A stretch of DNA of 50,523 bases. Source: Cyanophora paradoxa (taxonomy: Eukaryota; Glaucocystophyceae; Cyanophorales; Cyanophoraceae). Location of the stretch: assembly GCA_004431415.1 (NCBI GenBank), contig QPMI01000340.1, forward strand, positions 1-50,523, in the 5' to 3' direction. The notes below the pieces were generated by a model. That model saw only the letters and a list, made by a program, of their open reading frames with translations. It did no database searches and had not been told where the DNA came from. A program made the translations under genes and the position numbers. Position 1 is the stretch's first letter, and each line of letters begins with the position of its first letter. Below are positions 19,668 to 29,394 of this stretch, in pieces.

Positions 19668-20935
19668 TGGAAAGCATCCATCTTCTATTTTATGACAGAT
19701 CAGAAACCTGGGGCCTCCGACTGGGTGACTTGCTGGAGGGTGGGTCATCTACCTAAGGCTAGCGCCTTGTGCATATTCCCCCAGAGAGATTTGGGGTGCA
19801 TCCTTCTTCTATTTTGTGGCAGATCGGAAACCTGGGGACTTTGACTGAGTGGCTTGCTGGTGGGTGTGTCATCTGCCTAAGGCTATGGACTGATGCATAT
19901 CCCCCCAGAGAGATTTGGGGTGCATCATTCTTCTATTTTGCCACAGATCAGAAACCTGGGGCGTTCGACTGAGTGACTTGCTGGTGGGTGGGTCATCTGC
20001 CTAAGGCTAGCACCTTGTGCATATCCCCCCAGAGAGATTTGGGGTGCATCTTTCTTTCTTTTTGTGGCAGATCAGAAACCTGGGGCCTTTGACTGAGTGA
20101 CTTGCTGTTGAGTGGGTCATCTGCCTAATGCTAGCGCCTGATGCATATCCCCCCAGAGATTTGGGGTGCATCTTTCTTCTTTTTTGCCACAGATCGGAAA
20201 TCTGGGGCCTCCGACTGAGTGATTTGCTGGTGGGTGGGTTCATCTTCCTAAGGCTAGCGCCTTGTGCATATTCCCCCCCAGGGAGATTTGGGGTGCTTCT
20301 TTCTTGTAGTTTCTGGCGACTTGCTAGCGCCTTGTTCATATTCCCGCAGAGAAATTTGGGGTGCATTTGTCTTCAATTTTGTGGTGGATCGGAAACCTGC
20401 GGCCTTTGACTGATTGCCTTGCTGGTGGGTGGGTTCATCTTCCTAAGGCTAGCGCCTTGTGCATATTCCCCCGGAGAGATTTGGGAAGCATCCATCGTAT
20501 ATTTTTTGACAGATCAGAAACCTGGGGCCTCCGACTGAGTGACTTGCTGGTGGGTGGGTCATCTTCCCAAGGCTAGCGCCTTGTGCATATTCCCCCAGAG
20601 AGATTTGGGGTGCATCTTTCTTCTATTTTGTGGCAGACCGGAAACCTGGGGCCTTCGACTGAGTGACTTGCTGGTGGGTGGGTCATCTGCCAAAGGCTAG
20701 TGCCCTGTGCATATTCCCCCAGAGAGATTTGGGGTGCATCTTTCTTCTATTTTGTGGCGGATCGGAAACCGGAGGCGTTTGACTGAGTGACTTGCTGGTG
20801 GGTTGGTCATCTTCCTAAGGCTAGCGCCTTGTGCATATTCCACCACAGAGATTTGAAATGCATCTTTCTTCTATTTTGTGGCAGATCGGAAACCTGGGGC
20901 CTTCGACTGAGTGGCTGGCTGGTGGGTGGGTCGTG
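19668..20935 (+). repeat. Satellite B, short diverged array (about 10 units)
   Basis: The landmark ctaaggctagcgcc, or a variant, recurs at about 19754, 19876, 19997, 20121, 20248, 20442, 20570, 20691 and 20816, with a truncated unit near 20325. Units differ from each other much more than those of the array at 37976-50523. The array is therefore likely older or outside the homogenised domain. Confidence 0.93.
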
Positions 20936-20966
20936 CCCCGACCCAGAATGCCGGCTGCCTAACTGA

Positions 20967-21150
20967 CCCTCGCAGCCATTCGAGCACTGGGCCGACATGC
21001 TCGCTGACCTTGGCCTCGAGGACACGCTCCGCCGCCTAAGAAAACATTGCTTCGGCAGATGCATCGTGGCTCGACTACATTTTCCTCGACCCTGCGCTGT
21101 CCGACCGCGCCGCCTACCTTGATAGGTCAGTGGTCGAGCCCTTAGGCTGA
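20967..21150 (+). pseudogene. GC-rich coding-like remnant
   Basis: One frame reads FEHWADMLADLGLEDTLRRL up to about 21055; the next frame (21052-21150) reads DASWLDYIFLDPALSDRAAY and ends in TGA. Both stretches look protein-like, and together suggest one frameshifted or spliced gene end. I do not recognise the family. It lies between satellite B and gypsy-3. Confidence 0.3.
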
Positions 21151-21207
21151 TATCCCCCCTCGGGGGGGAACGGACCCAGTCTTGGTAGACTTGTTTTTTT
21201 CTGTCTT

Positions 21208-24200
21208 GTGTCTTTTTGTTTTGTTTGCGGTGCTACCACCATTTGTGGTAGCATCGGTAGGCTTTCCAATCTGAAACTAAGAAGTGGAAAATCGCTTGCC
21301 AGTGCAGTTGTGGAGGAGGTGGCCTCTGAAAACGTGGACAATAGTTTAGAGGACGAGGAACCTCAGGTAGAAATCGAGGAAATGGCAGAAGAAATTCTTG
21401 CTAGACAGAAGCTTGTTAATCTTTTAGAGAAAAAAGCCTCCAAATTTCAATTTTCTGGTGTGTGTCTTAACCCAGACGGGTTTTCTGGAGTTGATGACTT
21501 GAAAATAAAAATGGAAAATGTCATTCTCAAGGGGGTACCAGGTCTCTCACAAGATGAAAAGTTTTCTGTTTTGCTAGCGGCTACAACGGGTGTTGCTCAT
21601 GATTTTCTTTGTCAGCTTGACCACCCAGAACCCTTGCCAGCAACTTTTTTTGATGATGTTGTTAATCAATTGAAAGCGCGATTCAATCCCAGTAAAGACG
21701 ATGCTCGGGCGTATTTCTACAATCTCAATCCATGGACACCAGACCTCAGTTCAAACATCAATGGATTTATTGATACGTCCCTCAAGGTAGCCAGAGTTGC
21801 ATTCCCAGGAGAGGTGGACAAAAATCTGGTGGAGTATATTCTGAAGCTGGCATCATCGAAGCACTACAAATATTTTAACATGCTTGGAATCTCCTCTTTG
21901 AATGATTTCCGCACCAAATTAGAGCAGGCAGAGGCCCAGAGGTGTTACGATCCCCCTGATCCCAAATTGATTCAGTCTCTTTTTCGATCACAAGTGATGT
22001 CTCAAAATTCAGCAGCCACTGGACAGTCTGGAAACAATCTAAATTTTCGGGTGACCGATCAGTCTGACAGATCGCGTCGCTATTGCACCCACTGCCGTAA
22101 AACTGGACACACTGAACCGTATTGTCATGACAAATATCCGGAACTGAAAAAAAAGATGTTTGCTAATTTGCGGCGAATAAATCCTCGCCCCAATCGAGTG
22201 CAGGTACTTATTAGGGGTGTGAAATATGAAGGTAATGAGCTTGACGATGGATCTTATGCAGTAGATGTTCCTCTTGCACCTGTGGAAAATGCAAACAAGT
22301 CTGAGTACCTCATAGCTAAGCCAAAAAGGGTTTACCCAAGGGAGGTGTTGCTGGGGTACAGACAACAGGAACAGTGTCCAGCAGGCACTGTACCTGTGGC
22401 CATCAATGGAATTAAGACCAGAGCCATGCTTGACACAGGTGCAGACGTCTCCCTAGCAACTAAGAAAGTTACTGTCAAGGCTGGCTCAAACATATCTTCT
22501 GCTGGCCCATTGCTTTCTGGTTTTTCTAATGACACTATAAAACTTCTTGGAACAACAGTTTTGGATGTTAGCTTAGGGCCTCTTTCCACAAAAGAAAAGT
22601 TAGTGGTTCTCGAAGACATGTCACATGATGTTATTCTTGGAAGAGACTATTGCATTAAACATGGAATTGACATCTCACATTCTAAGGGGGTTGTGACTTC
22701 AGCTAGCACTCAAGATATGAGCATCCCTCTTTCTCTTGATGAATCTTCAAATCTGCCTCTATGTATTTCGGAAGACATAATAGTGCCAGGAAACAGTGGT
22801 GTTGCAGTCTCGCTCTCTAATCCTGCACTTTCAGGAGCAGGATGTATTATTTTTGACAACAAGAAATTGCATCCAAAGAATCTGTTTGGCATAAATGGCC
22901 AGACGGTGCCTGAAGGAAAAGATGTGTTTGCAATTGTTTTCAATGGTAGTGATAATGAGATGATGCTAAAGAAGGGTGATGTTTTGGCATCCTGGATCCA
23001 AGAAGCAAATCATGAAATTCTCTCACTCAATCTCCATAAAGGCAAAGAAAATGTGACATCAACAATTGATCCTTCTTTTGACAGAGCTTACTTTGATAGC
23101 ATAGAGTCTCAACTGGATTTTGGTTTTTCTGGAGCAACTGTAGAACAGAAACAAATAATGAAAGAATTGTTTAGGAACAACTGTGATATTTTTGAGAACA
23201 AGTTCGTATTTTCTGAAGACAAGTGCTTGCCTGGAGAACACAGCATTGATACTGGTGATCATCCTCCTATCAAATCGAGGCCTTTACACCATTCCCCCAA
23301 GGACCGAGAATTGTTCAAAACGACTTTGGAAGACATGCTTGCTCGAAATTTAGCAGCACAGTCCCAGAGCTCTTGGTCTTCTCCAGCTTTCTTTGTCAGC
23401 AAGCATGATACGTCTGAAATGCGGCTCGTAGTTGATTATAGACACCTGAATGCAGCAACCAAGAAAAATGTTTATCCATTGCCTAATATACAAGATATGT
23501 TGGACGCACTTCAGGGAAGTCGGTTCCTTTCGAATATGGATCTGGACACTGGATTTTGGCAAGTTAAGATGAAGCCATCTGACCGGGAGAAAACCGCCTT
23601 TAAAACCCCTTATGGCTTGTTTGAAATGAAGGTTATGCCCATGGGACTTACAAATGCCCCCCCCCACATTTCAGGCCATCATGGAAAATATTTTCTATGA
23701 TTATCTCTGGATGTTTGTTCTCGTTTTCATTGATGATCTTATTACATATTCCAAGACTTTTGAAGAGCACTGCAGAGACTTGCAAAATACATTCAACAGG
23801 CTACGTGCCAACAACGCGAAGCTCAAGCCCAACAAGTGTCACTTCTTTAAAATGGAGCTCAAGTTTCTTGGTCACATTGTAGATAGAAATGGCAGGCGCC
23901 CTGACCCTGCAAAACTGGAAGCAATTGAAAAAGTTCCGATTCCAGATAATGCTACTGAGCTGCGGTCATTTCTTGGTTCCTGTAACTATTACAGAGATAA
24001 TGTCGACAAGTTTTCTATTATAACTGCTCGTCTCTACGATTTAACACAGAAAGATGTTCCTTTTGTTTGGACAGAGGAGCATACCAGGGACTTCATGAAT
24101 CTGAAGAAAGAATTGCTGAAGTCCATTATTCTCCACTATCCTGATTTCAACAAACCGTTTATTATTGAAACAGATGCCTGCGAGAAGGGTGCTTCTGGCA

Positions 24201-24277
24201 TTCTCTTTCAGGAACAAGTAGGTGTTTTGAAGCCCGTTTGCTTTTACAGTCGCAAATGGAGAGGTTCTGAGAAAGAC
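21208..24277 (+). pseudogene. Gypsy-3 gag-pol, frameshifted and 3' truncated
   Basis: One frame runs 21208-23700 and the next 23654-24277. Gag carries a CCHC knuckle, CTHCRKTGHTEPYC (22084-22125). The protease has MLDTGADVSLA (22428 onward) and later VILGRDYC. The RT N-part has RLVVDYRHLNAAT. The break is at a run of nine C at 23657-23665; RT resumes with TFQAIMENIF, and FIDDLITYSK replaces the usual YxDD with FIDD. RNase H begins with IETDACEKGASGILF and is cut by satellite B at 24277. Integrase and 3' LTR are absent. The listed start is a GTG; the first in-frame ATG is at 21382. It is a different lineage from gypsy-1 and gypsy-2, with a single gag-pol frame and a zinc knuckle. Confidence 0.9.
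21227..21256 (+). other. Hairpin and possible primer-binding site of gypsy-3
   Basis: GCTACCAC and GTGGTAGC form a perfect 8-bp stem with a 5-nt loop at about 21231-21251. The right arm contains TGGTAGCATCGG, which begins with TGG as primer-binding sites do. No LTR was identified upstream, so this is tentative. Confidence 0.3.
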
Positions 24278-24449
24278 CCCAGGTTTCCAATCTGCCAGAA
24301 AATAGAAGAAAGATGCACCCCAAATCTCTCTGCGGAAATATACCCAAGGGGCTAGCCTTAGGCAGAGGATCCACCCAAAAGAAAGTAGCTCAGTCAAAGG
24401 TCCCAGGTTTCCGATCTGCCAGAAAATAGAAGAAAGATGCACCCCAAAC
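24278..24449 (-). repeat. Satellite B, about 1.4 units, reverse orientation
   Basis: ccccaggtttccaatctgcc and gaagaaagatgcaccccaaa occur twice. It interrupts gypsy-3 RNase H on the left and turns into satellite A at 24450. Confidence 0.92.
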
Positions 24450-24718
24450 ATTCAAGTCCCCAAACACTCGGTGGGGGTCCCACTTAGAAGGGCAAGCCTC
24501 TAGAGCCTCCACTATGCTAGCCCCTTGTGCATGTTCCCCCTGGAAGTTTTTGTGTGCATCTAACTTTCTGTTGTGGGCCTGCCAGAAATTCAATTCAATC
24601 TGACCAGGGCTAAGAAGGAGTGAAACCAGGAAACATTCAAGTCCCAAAACACTGGGTGCGGGTCCCACTCGGAATGCTGAAGCCTCTTACAGGGCCGCTG
24701 GAAAGTTTCCGTGCCCCC
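24450..24718 (-). repeat. Satellite A, reverse orientation, rearranged
   Basis: About 1.3 diverged monomers with an internal deletion near 24505 (cctctagagcctccactatg). It ends near gaaagtttccgtg, where the orientation flips. Confidence 0.88.
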
Positions 24719-24930
24719 CTCTAACAGGCTCTGCCCTTCCAAGTGGGACCCTCACCGAGTGTTTGGGGACTTGAATGTTTCCTGGGTTCACTCCTTAGCC
24801 CTGGTCAGTTTGAATTCCCGTCGGGCCCACAAGAGCAAGGTCAGGTGCACACAAAACCTTTCCAGGGGGAACATGCTCAAGGCGCTAGCCTAAGCCACGT
24901 TCACCGTGCCCAGCAGATGCCCTGCAAGAG
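24719..24930 (+). repeat. Satellite A, forward orientation, bordering the methyltransferase island
   Basis: About one monomer that ends at ccctgcaagagg. The final part has private variants (agcctaagcca, gttcacc) that recur at 28875-28917, in the partial gene copy. Confidence 0.9.
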
Positions 24931-24977
24931 GCAGAAGGGGCAAGCCTAAGGGAACGGCAGTCATTATGCATCCTCTT

Positions 24978-25916
24978 CTACTTCACCCGAATCATATAAT
25001 GATCCTGGAATGTCGTTGTCTCAGCATTCCAAATCCGCTGGTCTTTGACAAGCTTAAACGAATCATTCTTCTCCAGAAATTTGAACACAGATTCCCATGG
25101 ACTCGTAGCTTCGACTTTAATAGGATGGTTGTGTGCTGTGTCCTCTACAATCAGATAGCTGCCCACCGACACAAATGCTGAATACATATTCAGTTCTTCA
25201 GTAACGTATTGCTCGTCGTGTCGTGAATCCAAAATAACCAGACATTTTTTGCCTTCAACCTTAGCCTTCACGGTCGCGAAAATGTTCGGGTCAGTAGAAC
25301 TTCCGATCATGAGATCCACGCGCTCCCAAGCAGGTAGGTTTTTGGTGGTCGCCTCCACGCGATCTACAACATCAATTGCGATTACTTTTCCGTCTGGGTT
25401 AATTTGACCTAGAACGGTTGAATACATCACAGCACTTGCACCACGGAATACACCTGTTTCGACGATAACATCTGGCGCCACTTCGGAAATCACAAGCTGC
25501 TGGGTCCAGAAGTCGAAGGGATTCTTCAAGCTGACAACGTTACAAAAAGAGCTGTAATGCATACCCCGGAGGCTGTAGAGCAGCTGGAGATCGCCCATGA
25601 AAGCATTCATATCCATGGCTGCAAAACGCTTGATATCATTTTGATCATAAGGAATAAGCTCACTTCGCATCGGGAACGGATTCGAGGCAGTTGGCTGCAC
25701 CGATCCCAGACGCTCAACACTTTTCAAACTTTCGGAATTTTCACGAGAAGGAAGAGGTTTGCGAGAAACGTGTGGTACACCGGCATTCTTTTCGAGAGTT
25801 CCAAGAGATGACGAGACGACTGTGCCCTCACCGGCAGAGTAGGAACCGATGAAGTAGCCGACAACAAAAACCAAGATACAAAAACCGGCAGTTTTGATGT
25901 TCGAAGAAACAAGCAT
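24978..25916 (-). CDS. CmcI-type (cephalosporin hydroxylase / rhamnosyl O-methyltransferase family) protein
   Basis: A 312-residue single-exon protein. Residues 10-26 form a signal anchor (FCILVFVVGYFIGSY). A variable stem follows to about 85, then the SAM-dependent methyltransferase fold. IVETGVFRGAS (151-161) is motif I, VIAIDV (168-173) motif II, LVILDSRHDEQYV (216-228) the family DSxH motif, and YLIVEDT (244-250) the next strand. The family name comes from a cephamycin-pathway enzyme, but most members are methyltransferases of sugars or other small molecules. A membrane-anchored version most likely acts on glycans in the secretory pathway, which is inference. Satellite A borders it in opposite orientations. 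Its last 36-37 codons and 3' flank are duplicated at 28918-29073. Confidence 0.88.
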   Translation of the reverse strand: MLVSSNIKTAGFCILVFVVGYFIGSYSAGEGTVVSSSLGTLEKNAGVPHVSRKPLPSRENSESLKSVERLGSVQPTASNPFPMRSELIPYDQNDIKRFAAMDMNAFMGDLQLLYSLRGMHYSSFCNVVSLKNPFDFWTQQLVISEVAPDVIVETGVFRGASAVMYSTVLGQINPDGKVIAIDVVDRVEATTKNLPAWERVDLMIGSSTDPNIFATVKAKVEGKKCLVILDSRHDEQYVTEELNMYSAFVSVGSYLIVEDTAHNHPIKVEATSPWESVFKFLEKNDSFKLVKDQRIWNAETTTFQDHYMIRVK

Positions 25917-26006
25917 TTTTTTACCTAAAGTCGGTTTCGCAGATTAGTCTGCCCCCGTCCGTCTACAATGCCTGGCTTCAGTCCGGTTGGCGGCACCGAA
26001 CCCGCG

Positions 26007-26135
26007 CGTGGGGTCCCACTCGGAATGGCGGAGCCTCCTCATACAGGGCCCCAGCTGGGCAGAGTGCACCTAGCCGAAGGCTAGCCAGATAAAATTAAAA
26101 TCCCACAAAACTCAGTGGGGGGGTGGCTGGATTTC
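26007..26135 (-). repeat. Diverged satellite A fragments
   Basis: ggggtcccactcggaatggc, agggccccagctgggcag and gtgcacctagccgaaggctagcc match a reverse monomer; a further ctcagtggggg piece lies at about 26110. It is the shared border between the methyltransferase and GT34 islands. 26136-26276 has no recognised feature. Confidence 0.75.
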
Positions 26136-26276
26136 AGTCCCATCTGAGTTCGAGGGGGCGTAGCCCTGAACCCAAAATTGATCCTTGAGAGTCCCAGCAC
26201 TCCGTGCATGCTCCTGCCTGATCGGGAGCTCTGGGCTTTTTGGTTGCTGTGGGATGATTGGGCGGGGGGCTCTGCG

Positions 26277-27152
26277 ATGTTTTCCTACAGAAAACTTATT
26301 CAACTCTTTTTCTTAGTTCTTCTGACCGTATCAGTGGCACGTAATTTTCACCTCAATTGGAGATACTCTGCCTGTGCGGACCATGTATCTAAAACAGCCC
26401 GCACGTGTATTCTCATGGCAAGCGCTCCATTTTCCCAGTTCCGCGACGGTTCAGTCGAATCAGCAAAGAAGGCTCTTTTATTGCGTCCCCACTCTATTTT
26501 CAATAAAGCTATCTTTGCGTCTTTGCACGGATACTCTTTCCGCTTTGAAATTGTCCCACCACCGTTGGACTGGAGCAGACATTGGAGTAAAATCACCGCC
26601 ATTAAACGAGCACTTGAGGAATTTACATGGGTGCTGTGGTTCGACGTGGATACGATAATCGTCGATCTAAGTATGAACTTGGAGAATATTCTGCGTTCTA
26701 TTCCTTTGCGAGAACCTGAATTGATTGGTTGTTGCTGCTCTGTTTCAGATGAGGGTATCGATTTTCTCAAGAGTTTCAAGCCAGGAGAACATTTAAACTC
26801 AGGGGTGCTTCTAATACGTTCGACAAGTTGGACAAATGCGCTGTTTAGTCTGGTTCTCGAAAATGGCCCGATTGCTGGACACGTGTGGAATGATCAAATA
26901 GGTATCATTCATGCGTTGGAAATTCTTCAACGACGTAACAAAACTGAAGTAATGGAGAAGGTTTACTGCTTGCACGATATGGCGTACCTTAATGCTTACG
27001 GGGATGGTCAATCAGTCACTTCGCTGTTCGTGTCTCATTTTCCAGGTGACTTCTGCCCCTCGGGGGGTTGTGCTGAGCTTTTCAAGCAAATGTCGCTTGA
27101 GATCCTGTCGAATGCATCCACAATATTTGATGAAGTACTGCAACAACCTTGA
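26277..27152 (+). CDS. GT34-family (GMA12/MNN10-like) glycosyltransferase
   Basis: A 291-residue single-exon type II membrane protein. The ATG at 26277 is followed within 7 residues by the anchor LIQLFFLVLLTVSVA; an in-frame ATG at 26178 would put 33 unlikely residues before it. Motifs: KITAIKRAL (105 region), WFDVDTIIVD (111-120) with the metal-binding DVD, HLNSGVLLIR (162-171), WNDQIGI (194-200) and SHFPGD (243-248). GT34 enzymes transfer galactose, mannose or xylose from nucleotide sugars to glycans in the Golgi; the substrate cannot be assigned. Size and motif spacing fit the family. Satellite A lies on both sides in opposite orientations. Confidence 0.9.
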   Translation: MFSYRKLIQLFFLVLLTVSVARNFHLNWRYSACADHVSKTARTCILMASAPFSQFRDGSVESAKKALLLRPHSIFNKAIFASLHGYSFRFEIVPPPLDWSRHWSKITAIKRALEEFTWVLWFDVDTIIVDLSMNLENILRSIPLREPELIGCCCSVSDEGIDFLKSFKPGEHLNSGVLLIRSTSWTNALFSLVLENGPIAGHVWNDQIGIIHALEILQRRNKTEVMEKVYCLHDMAYLNAYGDGQSVTSLFVSHFPGDFCPSGGCAELFKQMSLEILSNASTIFDEVLQQP

Positions 27153-27199
27153 TGGAGTACTGGAACAACCTCCCATCACCCAGTCAGTGGCTATCTTGA

Positions 27200-27418
27200 T
27201 CCCGCCCGCCCCCATCAGAAGCAAGGTGCACACACAAAGTTTCTGTGGTGGAGATGGCACAAGGCAGGAGCTCCCCCATTGCCCACCCGCCTGACCCCTA
27301 TTGGGCAGGGTGCACCTGCCTAAGGCTAGTGCCTAGTGCATGTTCCCCCTGGAAAGGTTATGTGTGCACCTGACCATGCTGATGTGGGCCCGACGGGAAT
27401 TCAATTCAAACTGACCAG
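27200..27418. repeat. Satellite A fragments in opposed orientation
   Basis: 27205-27275 is a diverged forward piece (agcaaggtgcacac, ggcacaaggc). 27300-27418 is a reverse monomer part (gggcagggtgcacctgccta, cgacgggaattcaa). Together they close the GT34 island on its 3' side. Confidence 0.78.
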
Positions 27419-27526
27419 TGCATGCCCAAGGCGCTAGCCTTAGGCAGATGACCCACCCACGAGCAAGTCACTCAGTCGAAGGCCCCAGGTTTCCAATCTG
27501 CTAGAAAATAGAAGAAAGATGCCCCA
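27419..27526 (-). repeat. Satellite B, one unit, reverse orientation
   Basis: ccaaggcgctagccttaggc, agtcactcagtcgaaggccc and gaagaaagatgcccc are its landmarks. It joins the GC-rich ORF region at about 27526. Confidence 0.9.
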
Positions 27527-28156
27527 GTGCCCAGCGCAAGTCGAGCAGCCCTCACAGACATCAGCAACACTCCCCAGCAACGACAGGAAGTCCCGGCTGC
27601 AGCCCCAAGAGCCCGGACACGGGGCAGTATCAATGGGAAACGACCATGGTCGACGTCCCGCGTAAACGACAGAGAGAGCTCTGATCTCAACAGCAGCAGG
27701 GCGACGCCGCGGCGATCGTGCATAGATGCACGAGCCCGTACAAGCTTAAGTGCACGTGAGGCTGCTATTAGCGCTAGCGCTGACCAGGAGCCGCCCCCCA
27801 GCCCAAGCAGGAGCTCTAGCCGGCACCTTAATCCCAGGCTTCGGGCTCCCGCACGCTCCAATCATAATGATGATGAGCTCGAAGCCGAGCCCGGGACAGG
27901 AACCGCCAGGGCAGTCTCGGAGCCGCAGGAACCCGAAATCGAAGCCGCACACGCGCTGCTCAGCCTCGCAAGCATGAACTCGGCCTCTAACATTAACCCA
28001 AGCACCGGCCAAGTCGGTGCGGTAGTGCTAGCTATAGCTGACGACCTGGGCGGCGGCCCGGTCGACGTCGAAGCCCCCGCGGCGCCGGCCACGGTGAACG
28101 AGGACCAGCAGAATCCGCATCGGCACAAACGCCAGGTAGCATCCAAGCGCAAATGA
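27527..28156 (+). CDS. GC-rich hypothetical ORF, 5' truncated
   Basis: An open frame of 209 codons that starts at the satellite B edge with GTG, so the real start is probably lost. The product is rich in A, S, P, R and E. It contains a helix-like EAAHALLSLASMN and ends with the basic HKRQVASKRK. Composition is clearly more GC-rich than the neighbouring genes. The Ala/Ser/Arg-rich, low-complexity character and basic tail suggest a disordered, perhaps nuclear, protein or just a GC-rich open frame. No family is recognised. It could be the 3' end of a host gene carried in with satellite. Confidence 0.3.
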   Translation: MPSASRAALTDISNTPQQRQEVPAAAPRARTRGSINGKRPWSTSRVNDRESSDLNSSRATPRRSCIDARARTSLSAREAAISASADQEPPPSPSRSSSRHLNPRLRAPARSNHNDDELEAEPGTGTARAVSEPQEPEIEAAHALLSLASMNSASNINPSTGQVGAVVLAIADDLGGGPVDVEAPAAPATVNEDQQNPHRHKRQVASKRK

Positions 28157-28528
28157 GTACTGCAAGAGGCACTAGCATCTAGGGGCGCAAGTGCACACCC
28201 CTGCTGTCGGACGTGCCGCCAACGCATTCAGACGGACCCGAATATGCACCCCCACGCTCCACCCCAGGAAGCCCATGTATGCTGGAGTGACCCACCTCCG
28301 GATACGGTGCTATGGGAAGCTCATGCGGCTTCCGAACAGGTGCTGCACACAGGGGAACTGCCCATACTGATGCCTCATAGGTGACTGACAGATGCGTGCG
28401 ATATAGTCGGAGGTGCTCCCCCCTGTGAGCTTCAGGCCACAGGGGCCCGGGCTAACCAGGGTCTGGGCGAGGGGGGCGACTTTAAACCAGGCCCTGGGCT
28501 CGCCCGGGGTACCCGAGCACACACACCT
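28157..28528. other. GC-rich unassigned stretch
   Basis: It continues the composition of the preceding ORF. No coding frame, satellite or element is recognised. It may be the 3' flank of the truncated gene. It ends at satellite B. Confidence 0.4.
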
Positions 28529-28682
28529 CGAAGGCCCCAGGTTTCCGATTTGCCACATAATAGAAGAAAGATGCACCCCAAATCTCTCAAGGCATATTCC
28601 CCCAGAGAGATTTGGGGTGCATCTTTCTTCTATTTTCTGGCAGATCTGAAACCTGGGGCCCTTGACTGAGTGACTTGCAGGT
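28529..28682. repeat. Inverted pair of satellite B pieces
   Basis: The left arm is in reverse orientation (ccccaggtttccgatttgcc to ccccaaatctctc) and the right arm forward (gagagatttggggtgcatct to cctgggg), separated by about 16 bp. The arms are about 55 bp with few mismatches, so the unit can fold as a cruciform. Confidence 0.9.
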
Positions 28683-28917
28683 GGTGGCTGCCCAGCAGAG
28701 GCCCTGTACGAGGCTCTGCCCTTCCAAGTGGGATCCCCCCCAGTGTTTGGGGACTTGAATGTTTCCTGGGTTCACTCCCTCTTAGCGCTGGTCAGTTTGA
28801 ATTCCAGTTGGGCCCACAAAAGCAAGGTCAGGTGCACACAAAAACATTCCAGGGGGAACATGCACAAGGCGCTAGCCTAAGCCAGGTTCACCCTGCCCAG
28901 CAGATGCCCTGCAAGAG
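28683..28917 (+). repeat. Satellite A, about one unit
   Basis: Forward monomer from cccagcagaggccctgtacg, with the same private variants at its end (agcctaagcca) as 24888-24930. It borders the partial methyltransferase copy. Confidence 0.92.
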
Positions 28918-29073
28918 GCAGAAGGGGCAAGCCTAAGGGAACGGCAGTCATTATGCATCCTCTTCTACTTCAACCGAATCATATAATGATCCTGGAATGT
29001 CGTTGTCTCAGCATTCCAAATCCGCTGGTCTTTGACAAGCTTTAACGAATCATTCTTCTCCAGAAATTTGAAC
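28918..29073 (-). pseudogene. 3' end copy of the CmcI-type methyltransferase gene
   Basis: 28918-29073 matches 24931-25086 with only about two differences. It covers the 3' flank, the stop codon and the last 36-37 codons (residues about 277-312). The homology ends abruptly at aatttgaac, where satellite A (gttccctggg) takes over. One substitution changes the penultimate Val codon (gtg to ttg). The rest of the gene is absent, so it cannot make the enzyme. It shows a recent duplication that included the satellite border. Confidence 0.93.
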
Positions 29074-29223
29074 GTTCCCTGGGTTCACTCCTTCTTAGCT
29101 CTGGTCAGTTTGAATTCCCGTCAGGCCCACAAAAGCGAGGTCAGGTGCACACAAAAACATTCCAGGGGGAACATGCACAAGGCGCTAGCCTTAAGCAGGT
29201 GCACCCTGCCCACAGAGGCCCTC
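29074..29223 (+). repeat. Satellite A partial unit
   Basis: From gttccctgggttcactcc to cagaggccctct, forward. It ends where the LTR fragment begins. Confidence 0.92.
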
Positions 29224-29224
29224 T

Positions 29225-29266
29225 ATTCGCTACGGCAAAAGGGAAGGGGAACTACGCTTCGCGACA
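29225..29266 (-). repeat. Truncated gypsy-2-type LTR end
   Basis: Read on the minus strand it starts tgtcgcgaagcgtagttccc and matches the first 42 bp of the gypsy-2 LTR with about three differences. It directly abuts gggccttcgactgag of satellite B. This is the same monomer position as the gypsy-2 insertion, in opposite orientation. Confidence 0.85.
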
Positions 29267-29394
29267 GGGCCTTCGACTGAGTGACTTGCTTTTAGGTGGG
29301 TCATCTGCCTAAGGCTAGCGCCTTGTGCATATTCCCCCGGAGAGATTTGGGGTGCATCTTTCTTCGATTTTGTGGCAGATCGGAAACCTGGGGC
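29267..29394 (+). repeat. Satellite B unit interrupted by gypsy-2
   Basis: One forward unit ending in cctggggc at the 5' LTR; the unit resumes at 36191 with gggcctttgactgag. Confidence 0.93.
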
